Below are positions 23,501 through 38,500 of a DNA stretch of 64,000 nt, in pieces (within the stretch, counting starts at the first letter, position 1; every line of letters starts with the position of its first letter). The stretch spans positions 62,001-126,000 of the forward strand of contig MNCI01008331.1 of assembly GCA_015680685.1 (NCBI GenBank), written 5' to 3'. Both the position numbers and the translations under genes were made by a program. The notes under the pieces were generated by a model that saw only the letters and a list, made by a program, of their open reading frames with translations, had not been told where the DNA came from and made no database searches. This DNA is from Gnetum montanum (taxonomy: Eukaryota; Streptophyta; Gnetopsida; Gnetales; Gnetaceae).

Positions 23501-26500
23501 TGTGAAATAACATTCTCTAAAGTTTAGTCATGTTATTCCTCACTCATCATCCAACAAACACGTATAGTCACAACAAAAGCACTATCGTTATTCACTTTTT
23601 ATACTTGCCAATGTTCAATAAAGATATTTCAAAATGCTAGTCACAATTTCATAAAGATGTTTACATCGTGATCCCTTACACAAGAAGACAATTGTATTCA
23701 TTTTGGAGATAATACCATTAAAATATAAACAAATTAAATATCCTGAAACAAACGCCTCTACAATTACCATGAATTGTGGATTGCTGATACAACTTGCCAT
23801 TCATCTAGAACAATTTAGCTATATATTTATGATATATATCTATTATTTGGCTAAGAGAATTAATTCACTGAGAATTGATTTTCATATTTAAAAAAATCAA
23901 AACCAGTGTTACATAATTATTGCCATGGCAGTTGTTTTAGTAATTCCCGAGAAAAGTTCATCTCTTGGCCCAGCCTGATGATGATAATTACTTATTTTCC
24001 ATGACGGAGTCCAGCCAATACATACCCATAATAATTCCTGTGAAAAAATTATTATCTTTTGGTCCAGCATTATGACAATAATTATTTATTTTCCGAGAGT
24101 CCTGGTAGTTGCCCTCTCAGCCAAAACTTGGCCTAAATAATAATTCTTGTGAAAAATTCTTCTCTTGGCCCAGCACTATGACAATAATTATTTATTTTCT
24201 CTTGGCTAAAAAATCTGTGAACACAACTATCTTACAAGAGTTCAAGTTCACTTATCACAAATTTCAACAACTTAATCATTCTTACAACAATTTTTTACAA
24301 GCTACAAAAATATGGGTCATTTCCATTTTGTTTAGCAAGAATCCATGTGTTAAGCCTTTCTCTTTTTAGGGCAAAACGCTAAATAATGCTATTATCTTTT
24401 TATGCATTATCAGAGAAATTTGATGGATTTAAGAAAAGTGAAGAGATTACATATGAAACTTATTTATCATGGTTCAAGTTTTGTTGAGTTTATAAGCAAG
24501 TTCACAATTATTTTAGCCATTGCCGAATTTAGACGAGCTGTCCAGCTGAGACCAATTTTAACCTAATGACACTGCCTGAAACTAATTATATATCTGACCA
24601 ATAAAAAATCTAATTATACGTGTCATAATTCGAACAGATAAAAATTTAAACACCTTGTTAAAAAATAACATGATACCCATCAATGAAAGCTAGGAACAGG
24701 TATGTGCAAGCCATTTGGGACCAACAGTGGACTTCAGGATGTTGGGCCCATGAGGAGATGTACAAAATTAGAGCTGCTCATTATAACCCAGCCAAACACA
24801 GCTACAATTAGCATATTTTTTAGTTATATCATGTACCGGGGAATAGAATTCTGAAATTGAACGAAGGTCACTACCATAAAATTACTGATTGATGTACACT
24901 GGGAATTCAGCATAGTGCCTGGAAGTCCTCGATGAAGTCATTGAGCCACATACATGCAACTAAAGGTTACAAGACAACATGCAAAAATTACAAAAGCCAA
25001 CTGAAGCAATGAAGTCAAGTACAACGATGGAGTTGTTACATGTGGTCTTCGATCACGTCACTCTACAAAGCAGTGAGTACAAAATGCCTGTAAGGACAAG
25101 GCAACACTTTCAAAGGGCTCCATCAACCATTCTGAGGGAAGTTTCCTTCCAATTCACCAGGATTTACATTCTCTGTCCCATTATTCTAGCCAGTTCATTA
25201 CATATGTATGGTTTCTTTCCCATATTAATTTTCCTAATAATAATCTTTTCTTGCTCATAGTTGACAAAGTATAAAACCAAACCCCACATCCCCCACGCCA
25301 CTCTGACTAAAAAAAAAGGACTCGACTTCAATAACCTCCAGAATTCTCCCACTTAAAAGACAAATCTATACTTCTCTCCAATAACACATAGAACAATGAA
25401 ATTCAAGTTATTGCAACATCATTATTCTAAACAGATTTGTCCCCTGCAAGAAAAACTTGATAAGAGCATGGAAAAAGAGATGGGAGTACACATTCATTTT
25501 TAAGGAGAATCTTTCCAGAAAACCCCAAAACAAACCAGGTGTTACAACTTAGGATGATTAATAATGTTATGTTTTCGACAAATCATATTCTTGCATCTTA
25601 TACATTGTGGTGTTCTTTGGTTTGCATGTTAGTGTGAATTTGTCATGTCCTTCTGTGGGTCTTTTCAGCGTTGATGTTTCAACGCAGGTTCCATTCTTAA
25701 TGTTTTTGAATGTTAGTAATATTATTTTTAATATTTTTGGCTATATTTAAGCTATGTTAACATGTACTTTTTGGGGAAGGGCACTAGTAAATAACTAAAT
25801 TTTTAATTTAATTTGTTTTAAAAAGTTATTTTCTAAGGAGATGTGCAACCCTAACCCTTTTTAAGGATCATCACCAGGAGCCTTAATGTTCATCTTGCCA
25901 AGCAAGGTCCCAAGAGGGTTGATGAAGGAACGAAAGTCCAACCTCTTTAAATGTTTAGGCACCTAAGCTCAAACCTACATCCTCTGACTTGAGAAACAAG
26001 CACCTTACCATCACTCCAAATGACAACCCTTAACCCTAGCCCTACTTACTTGTCTATTAATAATTTACCCCACTATCGAATCCCTTGTCTTCTATTAGCT
26101 TGGCTATAAGTATCACAGGATTGGGAGCAAGATATGGAAGTGGATTGGAGATTTTTGTTGCAAGGGTCCAAGGGAAGCATTTGTTGCTATAAGGAGAAAT
26201 ATTTCTTGTATCCTACCTGGAATGTCATATTTTGCTATTTCATTCTTTCTAAAGATTCATTATTGCAAAGGCTGCATTCTTTTCTCTGTCCTTGATTGTT
26301 CCATTCAACCATTGTATATTTTTGATAGTTTCATAGGCTAGAATGATGATGATGATGATGATGGATTTGTATATCTGGTATTTGTCCACTTGCATCACTC
26401 CTATGTCAACTAGCTTGGGGAATTTTGTGTGGAGATGACAAATCAACAAAATATACCCGCTGTAACATTTGAGCAGGGAACACAAAAGCACAAGAGTCAA

Positions 26501-29500
26501 TATTTCCTGAAGTTGTGGAAACATGCTACATACCAAAATATCCTGACCAATCCAAGCAAATGACGCATGTTGATTTAGAGCCCATACAAGAGCGAATATG
26601 ATGCAGAAAGGTAGAACTACCAATGACAAAACCAACACTTCCCCTACAACTGGAATCTTGATAGTTCTCTCGGACAAGCTTCCTAAAGCCCTGGAACAAA
26701 GGCAAGAAACAAATGATTTAAACATAATGATTTTACAAAATTACAAAAAAAAAAGGCAAAAAATGCCAAACACTATTGCTTTCTCAAATTCTTGCGAGCT
26801 TGTACGTAAGTAACATACCTTGCAAGCACAGCAACTAAGCAAATGTACATACCCTGTGGAAACAAACCGGTTATTCAGTTTAACCAGAAAAAAATTTACA
26901 TGGTAAAATTCACAGCACTAAGTCATTATATGTCAACCTTCCTAATAAAACATACATTTTTAAAACAACAGATGTGTTCTATGCTACATAAGAAAAACAG
27001 GTAGTTCAGAGTTTGTGTAGAACTTAAAAGGACTATGCTTTTCTACTTTTAAGAAACAATCTGGAGTTCATAAAATTCCCACTTTTAAGAAAACATTGAA
27101 TTTCACATTCACTGGTAAAAAATTAAAGAATCATAATCATTATTTTCAACTGCGTTAACTTATTTTGCTGATCAAAGCATGCAAAGCCCGATTTCAATTT
27201 CATTTCAAATAATGAAAATAAAGCATAAAATTATGTCCTAGTAACCCAAAAAAAGCCCTGATTATTTTTAAAAATGTCTTATGCATTTAAACTATGTTTG
27301 GAATGACTAGGAAACTGGCAAACATATTTATATAAACAATAAAAATGATAGAGGTCTCCACTCCACATCCCAAATCATACATAACAGCAATTACACTATG
27401 GCACAATGATGCTTGTACATTATCCTAAAAAACTTACCAGATGAGCCAGAGGCATTATTTAATGAAGGACTGAGATTCACAGCTAGGATAACTAATCCAG
27501 ATGTTTGTGTAGCAGGTATCTGAAACCTTATTCCTACTCATTAGCCCTTTTATTGACATGATATTGCTCAGCTCCTTTGTCAAAACACTTAAGCCATTCA
27601 TCGTAACCAAGTTCTTGCAATCTTTGGCTGTAGTTCCACACTTATGACATTTACATCGTCTGCTTCCCTTCTTTCAAAACAATGTACAGTAAGAAATTGC
27701 AGATCTCAAATTTGAGCTTCCCGATCTAAATATGCACATACAATCTGAAACGAAACAGTCAAAAGAATATATCTTAATTAATAAACAGGATGCTGCCCAC
27801 TTTAATCATTGCAAACCATTAATGCTAGAAATGTTTCCACTCTTGGTTTTGGCTGAAACAGCTTCCAGCATGCTGAACCTTCTTCAAACAACATCTTATA
27901 GTCCCTTTTGATTCTTGCCGTTTTCCATAATCCTTTCCATATAACATCAGAGCATCTTTTTCTCCCTCTTTTTATACCCTTAATCTCCATCCATCACACA
28001 CAAAACAATTTATAAAACTCATGTCATGGATAATGCAAGTCACATTGCAATGCACAATGCAGCTTCTGATTGACTATGATTGCAATGCTAGGATGATGGT
28101 GATGACAACTAGATTTTTTGTAAAGTAAGCTTTTCATTTTGTTATGAATTTTTGCTAGATTTTAATAGAATTTTTACAGTCTTTCTGGCACTGTGTGTTA
28201 ATATAGAATCATTAAAAACATAAAGAAAAATAAAGCGCACACAATGAAAAGATGCAGTCAAATCTTTAAAGTGCAAGTCAGGAGAAGCAATTGGAAGGGT
28301 AATACATCTATGAAAACAATTCAATAAAGTGATCCTAAAGCATTCCACCGTCACTAAACACTTGAACTATATATTCAATTGATGGCCTACAAAGTTAATG
28401 TACATAAAAAGAAGTGGATAATCTCATGAAGAGTGCAGCTGCAAAACATACGCAAATGGTGTAGAGCCCAAGTAAAGAGAATAAGAAGTTTTGGAACACC
28501 CTCAATGAAGTTGTAGGATCATGTCATGATTACATCCATGGATATACAGTTAACGTACTTAGGATGAAGCATTATAAGGAGCAGGGATTTTTCCCCCTTG
28601 AACTTGATTGTAGATGTTGCCCTATACCAACAATAGTTCAGTCATATGGTGCAATTGTGTGACATCTCAAAGACCTTCTTCAATTCCAGATAATCCCAAC
28701 AATAGTTATCTTATTCTTCATCTTCATCTTCATCATCTTGGTGTTTATATCTCACCTAGGATGTGCTGACTGTTAAGGTAGGTGATGGATTTGATAATGA
28801 TTGACTATAGCTGGCTGTCTACATCACCATGAAACCGTTCTTTGGCAACTAAAACATCTGCCATGCTCAATGGCAAATATATCACTTATCACCGTGCACA
28901 CTGTTGTACTCACTTTTTCAGTATTTTCCTTTGCGGAATGGGATTTCAACATTATCTCATTCAAGTTTGAGCATCAAAAAGTCACCAAAGACAGCATCAC
29001 AAGGCACATGTTTGGCTCCCAAAGGCCTCTGGAGACCATTCCGAGTCATAACCCAGCATATGAGCATCAATTTCAACAACTTCAGCAGCTTTCAAGGGTG
29101 AAAAATTCTAACTGTCAGTAGGCAACACTAATGTAAGCCTCACCTCCATCAAGCTTGCTTCTAGGCCTCAATTTCGACTCCATCAAACCTTGAATGACCA
29201 GTCCACATCAGTCTAAGCATGGAAGGTACCAATTTTTGGCATTTTTGGCAAGTTTCCCTGAACCACGAGAGACTAAATTTTTCTAAAAGCAGGCAGCTGA
29301 TGCTGACGCTAGTGTCACCAGCCTTGTTCCAGCCTCAGCACTTGTTTCCTATGCAAACCCCAACATTTCAACCTTAGTTTTGACCTCATAGACTCTCTAG
29401 TGACCAACTGATATCATTCACAAGGCATCAAAGGGCAAACTTGGCACGTTCGGAAGGCAATTTGGGAGGTTAGAACTACAACCAAAACTAAGTGTTGTTG

Positions 29501-32500
29501 GGTGATGCTCAGCATCAACATTTGTATCACCAAATTAATTGCACTTTACTCTAGGATCGGATTTGAACACCTTAGGCCTATAGCAGAGCAAAATCCAAAT
29601 TTGTGCCCAATTTCTAGATATCCAAAGCACTTTTTTGGATTTTGAGAGATCAAGAACACGGGCACCTGCGTTCTTAGCGTCTCTCGCATGCTCCACGACC
29701 ATCCTAGCTCTTTTTGGCAGTAAACAAGCTTAGTCTAGTGCCTAAATCCCCAACAGCCTACAAGGTGATGCTGATGCTGACTTCAACATCACTTGGACAA
29801 CATTTGTGTCACCTACACCAGAGTTAGTCTTTTTTCAGCTCCAACATCACTAGCTAGATAGTTCACCAAAATAGCCTCGTTCTGACCCTGAATCAATTTG
29901 AGACGATGTTTACAGCTTCTCCTTTCATATCTACACCTACCAAAGGTCAAATTTCATCATTAAAACCCATACTTTGCTCATAAATTGAGCCTTTATTGAC
30001 AGTTTTATCTCTCATACATTTTTCACAACCCTTTGTACTTTTGGCCCTCTATAGGAGGCAAACTTCATATTTTATAAATAAAGCATATTAGTTATTGGGA
30101 AGGAAATACCAAAACCCTTTCCCCCTCATATCGATCCTCTTGTTTGTCATTTATATTTTATTCTAAGTCATTTTAAGCATAGTTCCCATTCTTAGTTTTT
30201 ATTTGCATTGATTAGACATTATCAATTCTACAGTTTCACTTATCATTTTTCTTCACTCCCTACCATTCCTAGTTCGTGGATGGTAGATTAAGTCTATATT
30301 CAATTGGAAGTTCATCTCCCTTCGTGTCATAATTGTTGACTTATTGAGGGTTATATCAATATGAACACTATTTATGGCCGCAAGTTAGATATTTAACATC
30401 TAATTCGTGGAGATATTCTTGCAAGATTATAAAAGTACAATTTTGCCGGTACACACACACTCGTACCTTCACAGGGATATCAATTTCTCACCCAAACTTT
30501 GTCACACATAGGCCAAAGCTATATGTGTTACCAATATTGTTCCCAAACCATATTCTAAATTCTGTTCATTGCAAGAAGGCATACATTCACTCCAACAGCA
30601 TATGCAAGAAGGAAATTTGATTTTCTAATGTCTGCCATAAAGAATCAAGAACTTGGTCCTAGCAATGCAAAAGATAACTATTGTAAGTAGAAAAACCAAT
30701 TTATATGTGTGTCCGATCATCAAATCTAAGAAAAACACAACATGAGAAATTCTGTGAACATTGTAGTGTAATGGGGTCTATTTAAACTCCTTTGCGTTAT
30801 GATTATTCCAAACATAAGCAAATATCGATAATTATTTTATTTCTCTTGCCTAACATTTGGGCAATTGAAAACCCAATAATTGGAATCAGCACTTTAAATT
30901 GATATCTCTATATCTCACTGAAGTTTCTTATAATCTTTTAGCAAAAGAAAAGGGAGTTTGAATGCAAAACTTGTACACATAAGAAACAAAATTATCTGGG
31001 TGTTGGACCCCAAGAGAAAACAATACCTTTTTGAAAAACAAAATCAGAGAAGTATAATATGAGCAAACAGCATAATAACTATGACCTCGTATACAACATG
31101 GGTCATTGAAGAATAGTTGCTTAAGAGTAGAGAGAGAAAAACAGGAAGATTTTGATAAAAAGTCACACTGCAATGATTCCTAGATAGTGTCAAAATATAA
31201 GAAATAGAAAACATTAGGCTTCTTTATCAAATGCCTTTTACCTGTTCTTGTAAGGTTTGTTATTGTGTTCTCAAGACAAGTTCTTGTGAGCTCATTGTTT
31301 AATCACAAAATGTATTGTTCTTGCAAGTTCACTATTGTTTTGCAGAACAAATTTTTCTTGTGGAATAGATTGTCTTTGTAGATCCATTGTCAAAATGTAT
31401 TGTTGTGCATGTATATCTCAACTATGGCATGACATTGAATAATGTACATTTTGAGATAGAATTTGAATTAAGGGGGTGTTGTTTTATCAAATGGGCCTTT
31501 ACTGATGAGCAGAGTTGCCTTTTTAAGTATTTTCCCAACTTTGTTCATTATGTTGCCATTGAGGGTGCAATTGGTGAAATAGGTAACAATGCCAATATTA
31601 TTAGCCACTAGAATTTTTTATAAGTTTCTAGGCAATTAGAGAATGGTCCAAGCTCAATGAACCTTTAATTAGCTTCTAAGCAACCACACATATAAAATGA
31701 GATTAAGGGTAATAGAATTGATTGCACTCAAGATTTTCTTTCAATTTCTCACCTTTCATCATGGATTCCAATGTGTTATTTATTTTATTTACATTGTGCT
31801 AATATGGTACCATGATCAAAGATTGTGGCTATAAAAATGGGGTATTAAAAATATTGATGTAATAATAAATTCAAACAAGCTTGGAAACTTGTTATAGAGA
31901 GTTTTAAAGGGATGGGAAAATAAGGCACAAATAAAAAAATGATTTAGTTTTACTGGCAAGACATTAGAGGCAGCAGACATGGTGAAGCAAAATATCTATA
32001 ATCAACAATTACAATATCCATGAGGGCACTAATTGGCATAGTAAAAATAAGATCATACTACCTCTGAGTTGAAATTGGAAGGTGGAACAATGGGCAGCAT
32101 GAAAACGAAACATGTTGACTGTGTTTACTACAAGTAGTAGTAGATGAGCAACATATATTATTGGAATGTTACCATAAATCTGGTAATTGTGGCTACTAAT
32201 AACTCAATTAACCCTGTTTGTAGTGGCTGCTAATGTTCTTTAATGTCAAGTATAGTAGAATTCTTTTATGTTACATGACTATTGGACATATCTATTGTCC
32301 TCAAGATTTATTGCTACTAATATATTTTGCACAAGTTAATTTGTCTAATACATTATACAATAGTAATAAAATTTCAGTTTCAGTTTCAATATTTTGTTTC
32401 TAATCGCAGAATCAATCACTATTGATGGGCACTAATAGTAATATCAAAGCTTGTAAAATTGTATGGAAAGTTAGATACAACCTATCATAATATTGAGAAT

Positions 32501-35500
32501 TTCTGCTTCTTACAATATGAAACCATAATAACTTTGAATCTTCTAGAGATTTATCATCAATGGTGTCAAATTCATGGGGAAAGAATGAATGTAGTTAGAA
32601 GAAGCCACAAAATTAAGAGAAAACTAACCATGCACTAGAAACCATTGTGACAAATGAAAATAGAAACAAAAGCTAGCCCCAATGAGTTATGCAACAGGAA
32701 ATAAGTTATTTGAATTTTAAATTTCCTTAGCAACAATTTCCTTCAGAAAGGGAATTAGTTAGCCTTCGAATGAATGTAAGAGAAAACACTGTTACACATT
32801 AATAAATCAAAATCCATTTCTGAAAAATTAAATTCTAATTATTATAATAACAAGTGACCATGATGCAAAGGTGATATTACTACAAAGTATGTCACCTCTT
32901 TCCATCTATGGTATTTGCCTTTAAAAAGTACCAATGCATATGTGATCATATTATTTTTTATAAATTTTATCCTCTCATCTTGGTTGATCGTAAGATCCCA
33001 AGAATAATATCATTGGACTTCAAATATTATGTTATTAATATAATCTCTTTTTATTTATTTTTAAAAAGGTACCATTGCATATCTGCGAAGGCAAACATAG
33101 TTAAAAGCCACAAAATGTAAGAGAAAACTAACCACGCGTTAAAGCCATTGTAACAAGAGAAACAGAAATGAAAGTGATTCCCAAAGCTTTCCCACACTAA
33201 GGTAAATGACAAGCAATGCAGTCCTACTACCCTGATCATTACAATAACTAATAATTATGCAATTTGATATTTGCAAAGATGATTTGGACTATAACTTTTC
33301 TGCAATATGAACAAGAACTACTACAAAAGTGATTCATCCCCAAACGTTGTATTACGAAAATTTTCCACTTTCTTTTAGCATAGTAGTAAGGGCCCATCAT
33401 TTAGTATAATGGTAAGGTGCTCATTTCTCAAGTCAAAGACCTGGATGCAAGCCTGGGTGCAGCCACTCAATGAGGTTAGGCTTTTGCTCATCCACCAACT
33501 CTCTTAAGACCCTGCTTTGTGGGATGAGTATTGAGTCTCCGAGGGATGATCCTTTTTAGCATAGTAGCAACTAACCTTCGTGGATCTTCACTAGCAATTT
33601 TAAATGGGTATTATACAAGAGGAAAAAATAAAGAAAGACATCCAAGATTTGGGTATTAATGCTTATTTGGCTCTTAATATAAGTGAATGGTGTAAAATAA
33701 CTCATATAACTGACCTCATGTAGTTGGGAAAAGGCTAGGATAATGATGATACAAGACGAAAGTGCATAACAGCATATTTTGATCTACCAAACACCTGTTG
33801 GTACATATGGAGTTTATTTATATACTCTCCTTGCATTTTCAAAAGTTTATCTAACAAAGATTAATAATCTTCTTGTTTTGGATTGAGATTCTAACTGATA
33901 TCATCTAGAGTTTCTATTACTTCAATCTGTAAATTTTTAAAAATCAGACCATTACCATCAGTCGCATGTAGCATTACCGTAGCTGGAAAACACATGATCG
34001 CATTGTCATAATCATTTTCATTTAACAGACATAAATATTCATGGATATCCTTGCCAAGAAAACAGCCACAAATTTTTACTTGTCTGCAGAAATTTGAGAT
34101 GCACACTCCATGAGTTAAATATAGCTTGAATTCCTTGTAATTCCCATTCTTCAGTTTCCCATCTAACAATCACTGCTTCAAATTTCTGCAAATGTTGTTC
34201 TAGGAAATCCGGCTCCAAAGATGACCATTGTAATTACAAACGGGCCATCTCCAGCTTAGCTGCCTCTCCATTGTCATGCCGAGATCTGCCCTAGATCTGT
34301 TGTTGCAAGACCTGTCCTAAATCCAGCTTTAATGTGCAACTACTCGTTGCTTTTGCACCTAGATAATGCTGCTGTTATGCATAGAACTGCTGTTGAACTT
34401 AGATATAAACCTAGATACCCAATGAAGCTACCATACCTAAATGCAGTCAATGACTATAACTTCCTAATTATCCATGTTAGTTAACAATAAGATGTTACCT
34501 TAGTGTAAGAGTCTTGGCACAGAAAACCCAGGTCATAGGTTTAATTTCAGCAGAGAAAATTGAATTGTCGACCAAAAAAAAATCAGTAACAGGAATTCTG
34601 AGGCTGGTGTGCTCTAATAGATCCAAGAGGGTCTCAGTGGATGTAAGCACATTCAATTGCCTTCATGCAAATAAGTAATCAAGATCCTTCAAAAGTTTAG
34701 ATTCCAGTCTTTCAATTGGGAACCATAATTTTGCAAATATGGTTTCTTTTATGCTATTTTGCAGTTTCATTAACTACAGTCATTACAATTCTGTTTATAC
34801 AGGTTTTCCGTATATTCTTTCTGTTTATCCAGCAACGGCTACAGTTGGGCACCAGCTATACATGAACAAATGTATGCTCAGCATTTGTATTTACAAACCT
34901 ATGCTATTCTTTGCAGGTTTCCTATCATCCTAGTAGCCAGCATGGTTCATGTGCATGCAATTGTTAGTAATGCATGTATTTTGTAAAAGACATGCATAAA
35001 AATGAACTAATTGTTACATGCTAATAACATTTGCAATCATACATTTGCATATAGTGTTCTTGTTTATTTAAATTGAAACATCGCACGTGCATTTTGAGAT
35101 ATTTGGAATGAAGGGTTGGATCATTTATTTCAGATAATTCATTGTTGCCTCTCTCAAGGAAACAGTCTGCAGGTACTCTTGAATATTTAATTTGTAAATG
35201 TTTTTTTTTCCCTTTTTTTAGGGGACCATCATTTGGAGTGATCATAAGGTTCTCGTTTCTCAAGTCAAAGACATGAGTTGAAGCCTGAGTGCAACCACTC
35301 AAAGAGGCTAGGCTTTCACTCATCTGCCAACCCTCCCAGGATGCCACTTGGCAGGATGAGCATCATAGCCTTGGGTGATGATGAATTTCTGAAGTTTTTT
35401 TTTACACAAAAGTAGGAACATAAAATGGATTTGAAGTTTTTCCTGCACTTGTTAAAACAAATTAATATATTATTTTAATCACCAATTATCAACATCAAAA

Positions 35501-38500
35501 AAAAATTTTAAAAAGCATCCACCACAAGTGCTATGCTATGCCAAACTCCAGAAATAAATCTGCCCCATATTTTGTAAATTAAATTAAAATGCATTCATAA
35601 AATGTGTCCATACAAAGAACAAGCTAAAGAATAAAGGAAATTTGATAATCTATATTCTCACCTCCATACCACCTATACAGAATAGAACAATCAAGATCCA
35701 AATGAACCATTTTGACATTAGGAAGTAGAGCAGCATCAAGAATATGGAGGCAATGATAATGAAAAGTACAGCAGACTTTGAGCTAATGTGCATAACTTCT
35801 TTTTCCATCTCAAATTTGGTTGCAGATGCTTCTTCGGTAAGTTCCTGAAATAAAATTACAAAAATTAATGCTGGCATGTTCAACATATACATAAGGATAT
35901 CCTATCTTATATACTTGATTTGAAGTGATCAATTTGAATCAGTTTTCATAGCTATGTGCCCTCAAATCTAGTACCACTCATAACTAAGAAAGATATTTGA
36001 TAAGTTCACCTTTCTTGTCAATTGATTGTACCGTTCTTCTGTCTGTTCATTCCCTACTAATTTAGGCCACAATGAAGCACAAATTATTGTACCAACAGCC
36101 ATTAACCATAGAAATATTTCAGAAAAATCAACATTTGGCCTATTTGGAGAGTACAGTAAAATGTTCACTGCATACAAAGCCACAAAAGTGAAAACATAAT
36201 ACAAGAATCTCTTAAGAAATGAAATAGAATTAACAAAATTTTGAACATATTAGCCTAAGCAGATAAAAAATAATAGTAAGCATTATTATCATCATTGTAT
36301 TTATCCCATTGACTATGGGTAACTTGTAAGGTGGGCTAGTGATTTAATAATAGTCTTTATAACTGAATGTCTACTTAAGGCCAACAGTTATAAGTAAAAT
36401 GCTCTAAACATTAAATCAAGGTTTACACACAATAGTGAGCATCTGTCCAAAACACACAGTTCACAATCAAATAAGCAATTATACATAAGTGAACCATCAG
36501 ACAGTGAAATTGAAAGAGATCAATGGTCATTCATTCAAAACACACAGATCCTGTTTCTATTATTTAAATTTTAAAGGTTTAACAAAACTATAATATTAAT
36601 TATTTTTATGTTTTGCAGGATGCTGGAACATAAGGATGCTGGAAAGTGGACCCAGGCAAGTTTGAGAACATGAGGATCTTTTGGAAACTAGTTCAGGACC
36701 CAAGGGAAATGTGAAATTTTAAAAACATGAAAAATAGTAAAGAAACAACTTTAAAATATAAAACATGAATAACAGAGTATATTTCTTTCTACAAACTGTA
36801 GCCTATAAGATATGGTGTTGTGTTCCTGAGGACTAGTGACTACATAGCCATGTTTTAAATGGTCAAATCTTGTTCAAGGCACTATTGGGAACGATCATGT
36901 TTTGTAAACTACTGCAAACAGAAACAACAAAAAAATGGGGCAAAAAACAAAACAAGAAACTATTCACCAGAATTATGTGGAAAACCAACCAAAAATTCTT
37001 GAGCAGGGGAAAAACCACAGGAAAGAACTGCAATGCTCTTGTATTTAAGCAAACTAGGTAAAACAGTCTTCAATAGCAATTGGCATCCAAGCTCAACAAG
37101 TATTTCACAGACATATGATGCCAATCTACAAAATATCTCATTATTTTATTAATGTTTCTGCAACCCTCTTAAAACTACTAGATTCCTTTTTACAATGTAG
37201 CATAATACTACAACAGTAAAATAATAAAGTATGTGGCTTCCCTTTCTTTTAAATGACACAAATAACTGTTCAAGGCAAAAGATCTGACTTCATTCTAACA
37301 TTTTTCCCCTTGAAGAAAAATCGAGCTAGTTTTCAAGAAAACAAGAGTAGCACTACTTTTCAAGCTCATTTATGCTCACATTGTTGGTACTCTAAGCTGC
37401 TTTCTACAGAGCACATGCTTTTGAACTAGCCATTGTTGCCAAACTCAGACTCAGTAAAACTCGTGCAGCATACTGAAACTTGGACTTGGGAATCCAACTT
37501 GAGTAAACTTGGAAATTCAGTCAAAACTCATTGAAATCTTAGAAAATAATCATTATAAACATTTGAAAACCTTGCTCTATTATTCATTTATTAAACTCAG
37601 GAGTCAACGCCTGTGCAAACTAGCATGGATTCTTTGACAACAGTCAAAATAGCATGGTCTTTGTCAAACTGTCAACTAGAATGGATTTTTCGCAACGAAT
37701 CTTTTCCTTTACAAAAAATGGAATTGATTGATTTGGAAAGATTTTGTAGAACATAGGAAGAAAAATTTGAAAAATATAATTTAGCATTCTAGTAACAGAA
37801 CCTCTAGGGGGTTATGAAATTAAAATTAAAAGTGAATTTTTACTCAGTGTTGTCCACTTGAATTGAACTTGAGACATGGGTTATGGACGAAATATTATTT
37901 AGTGTTACAAAATTAGGCCCTTCCATCTGATTGGTGGTTGGCCTCTCGGCCAAAACTAGACCAAGTTGTTGCATATATATCTCTCATTCAAGAACACCAT
38001 GCAGGATGGCTATTTTACCATCTAATGTCTTTGGTTCCAAATCTAAATAAACAACTGAAGATAAACAATTATAGTCAGAGAATATTTACCAACTGGTGAT
38101 AAAATTTCTATAAAATCAATAACAGGCTTTTATGAAAGCCTGTTTACTATCCATCTTGCCTTGTATGTCATCTAATCATTTGAATTTGTTTTCAATCAAT
38201 AAACACATTTGTTACTCAAAGTTTTTATTCCTTTGGGCAAAGACACAAAATCCCATTTATAGTTATAATTCAAAGATCTCCATTCCTCATAGTTGTTATC
38301 CATTTGTCTGGTTTTCCAAATATGTATGGCTCTCTACAATCAATAAACAAAATTCAAGATGGGAGAATACCTTTTCAGCTGCTTTATTGCACATGTTGAT
38401 CTCCTCACTCAATGTGAAGGGGGTATTGCTGAGTGTTTAAATTTCTCCTTTTTCTTCATCACATATCAAGTGAGGCATTGTTTGGTTGGTTAGTGCATGC

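Larger units (their letters stand above)
22997..26533 (-). other. SPPL intron 8 (3.5 kb)
   Basis: It contains an AT microsatellite near 23130, the 60-bp repeat at 23941-24200 and SINE copy 1 (25862-26030). No other supported feature. Confidence 0.7.
26854..35661 (-). other. SPPL intron 6 (8.8 kb)
   Basis: The largest intron. It holds the copia-like array/LTR at 31.2-32.45 kb, SINE copies 2 and 3, and a direct repeat of about 85 bp (32587-32670 and 33095-33175). The 27.0-31.2 kb part shows no feature I can name. Confidence 0.7.

Noticed and set aside
27440-27990. Possible zinc-knuckle ([13 protein letters not shown]) and a basic 62-codon frame on the minus strand
   Set aside because: The C-x2-C-x-C spacing is incomplete and no neighbouring gag or transposase domain is visible; chance is likely.
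28600-30460. Stretch with recurring GATGCTGACGCTAGTGTCACC-like phrases
   Set aside because: The recurrence is loose and no LTR ends, target duplications or coding domains could be fixed.
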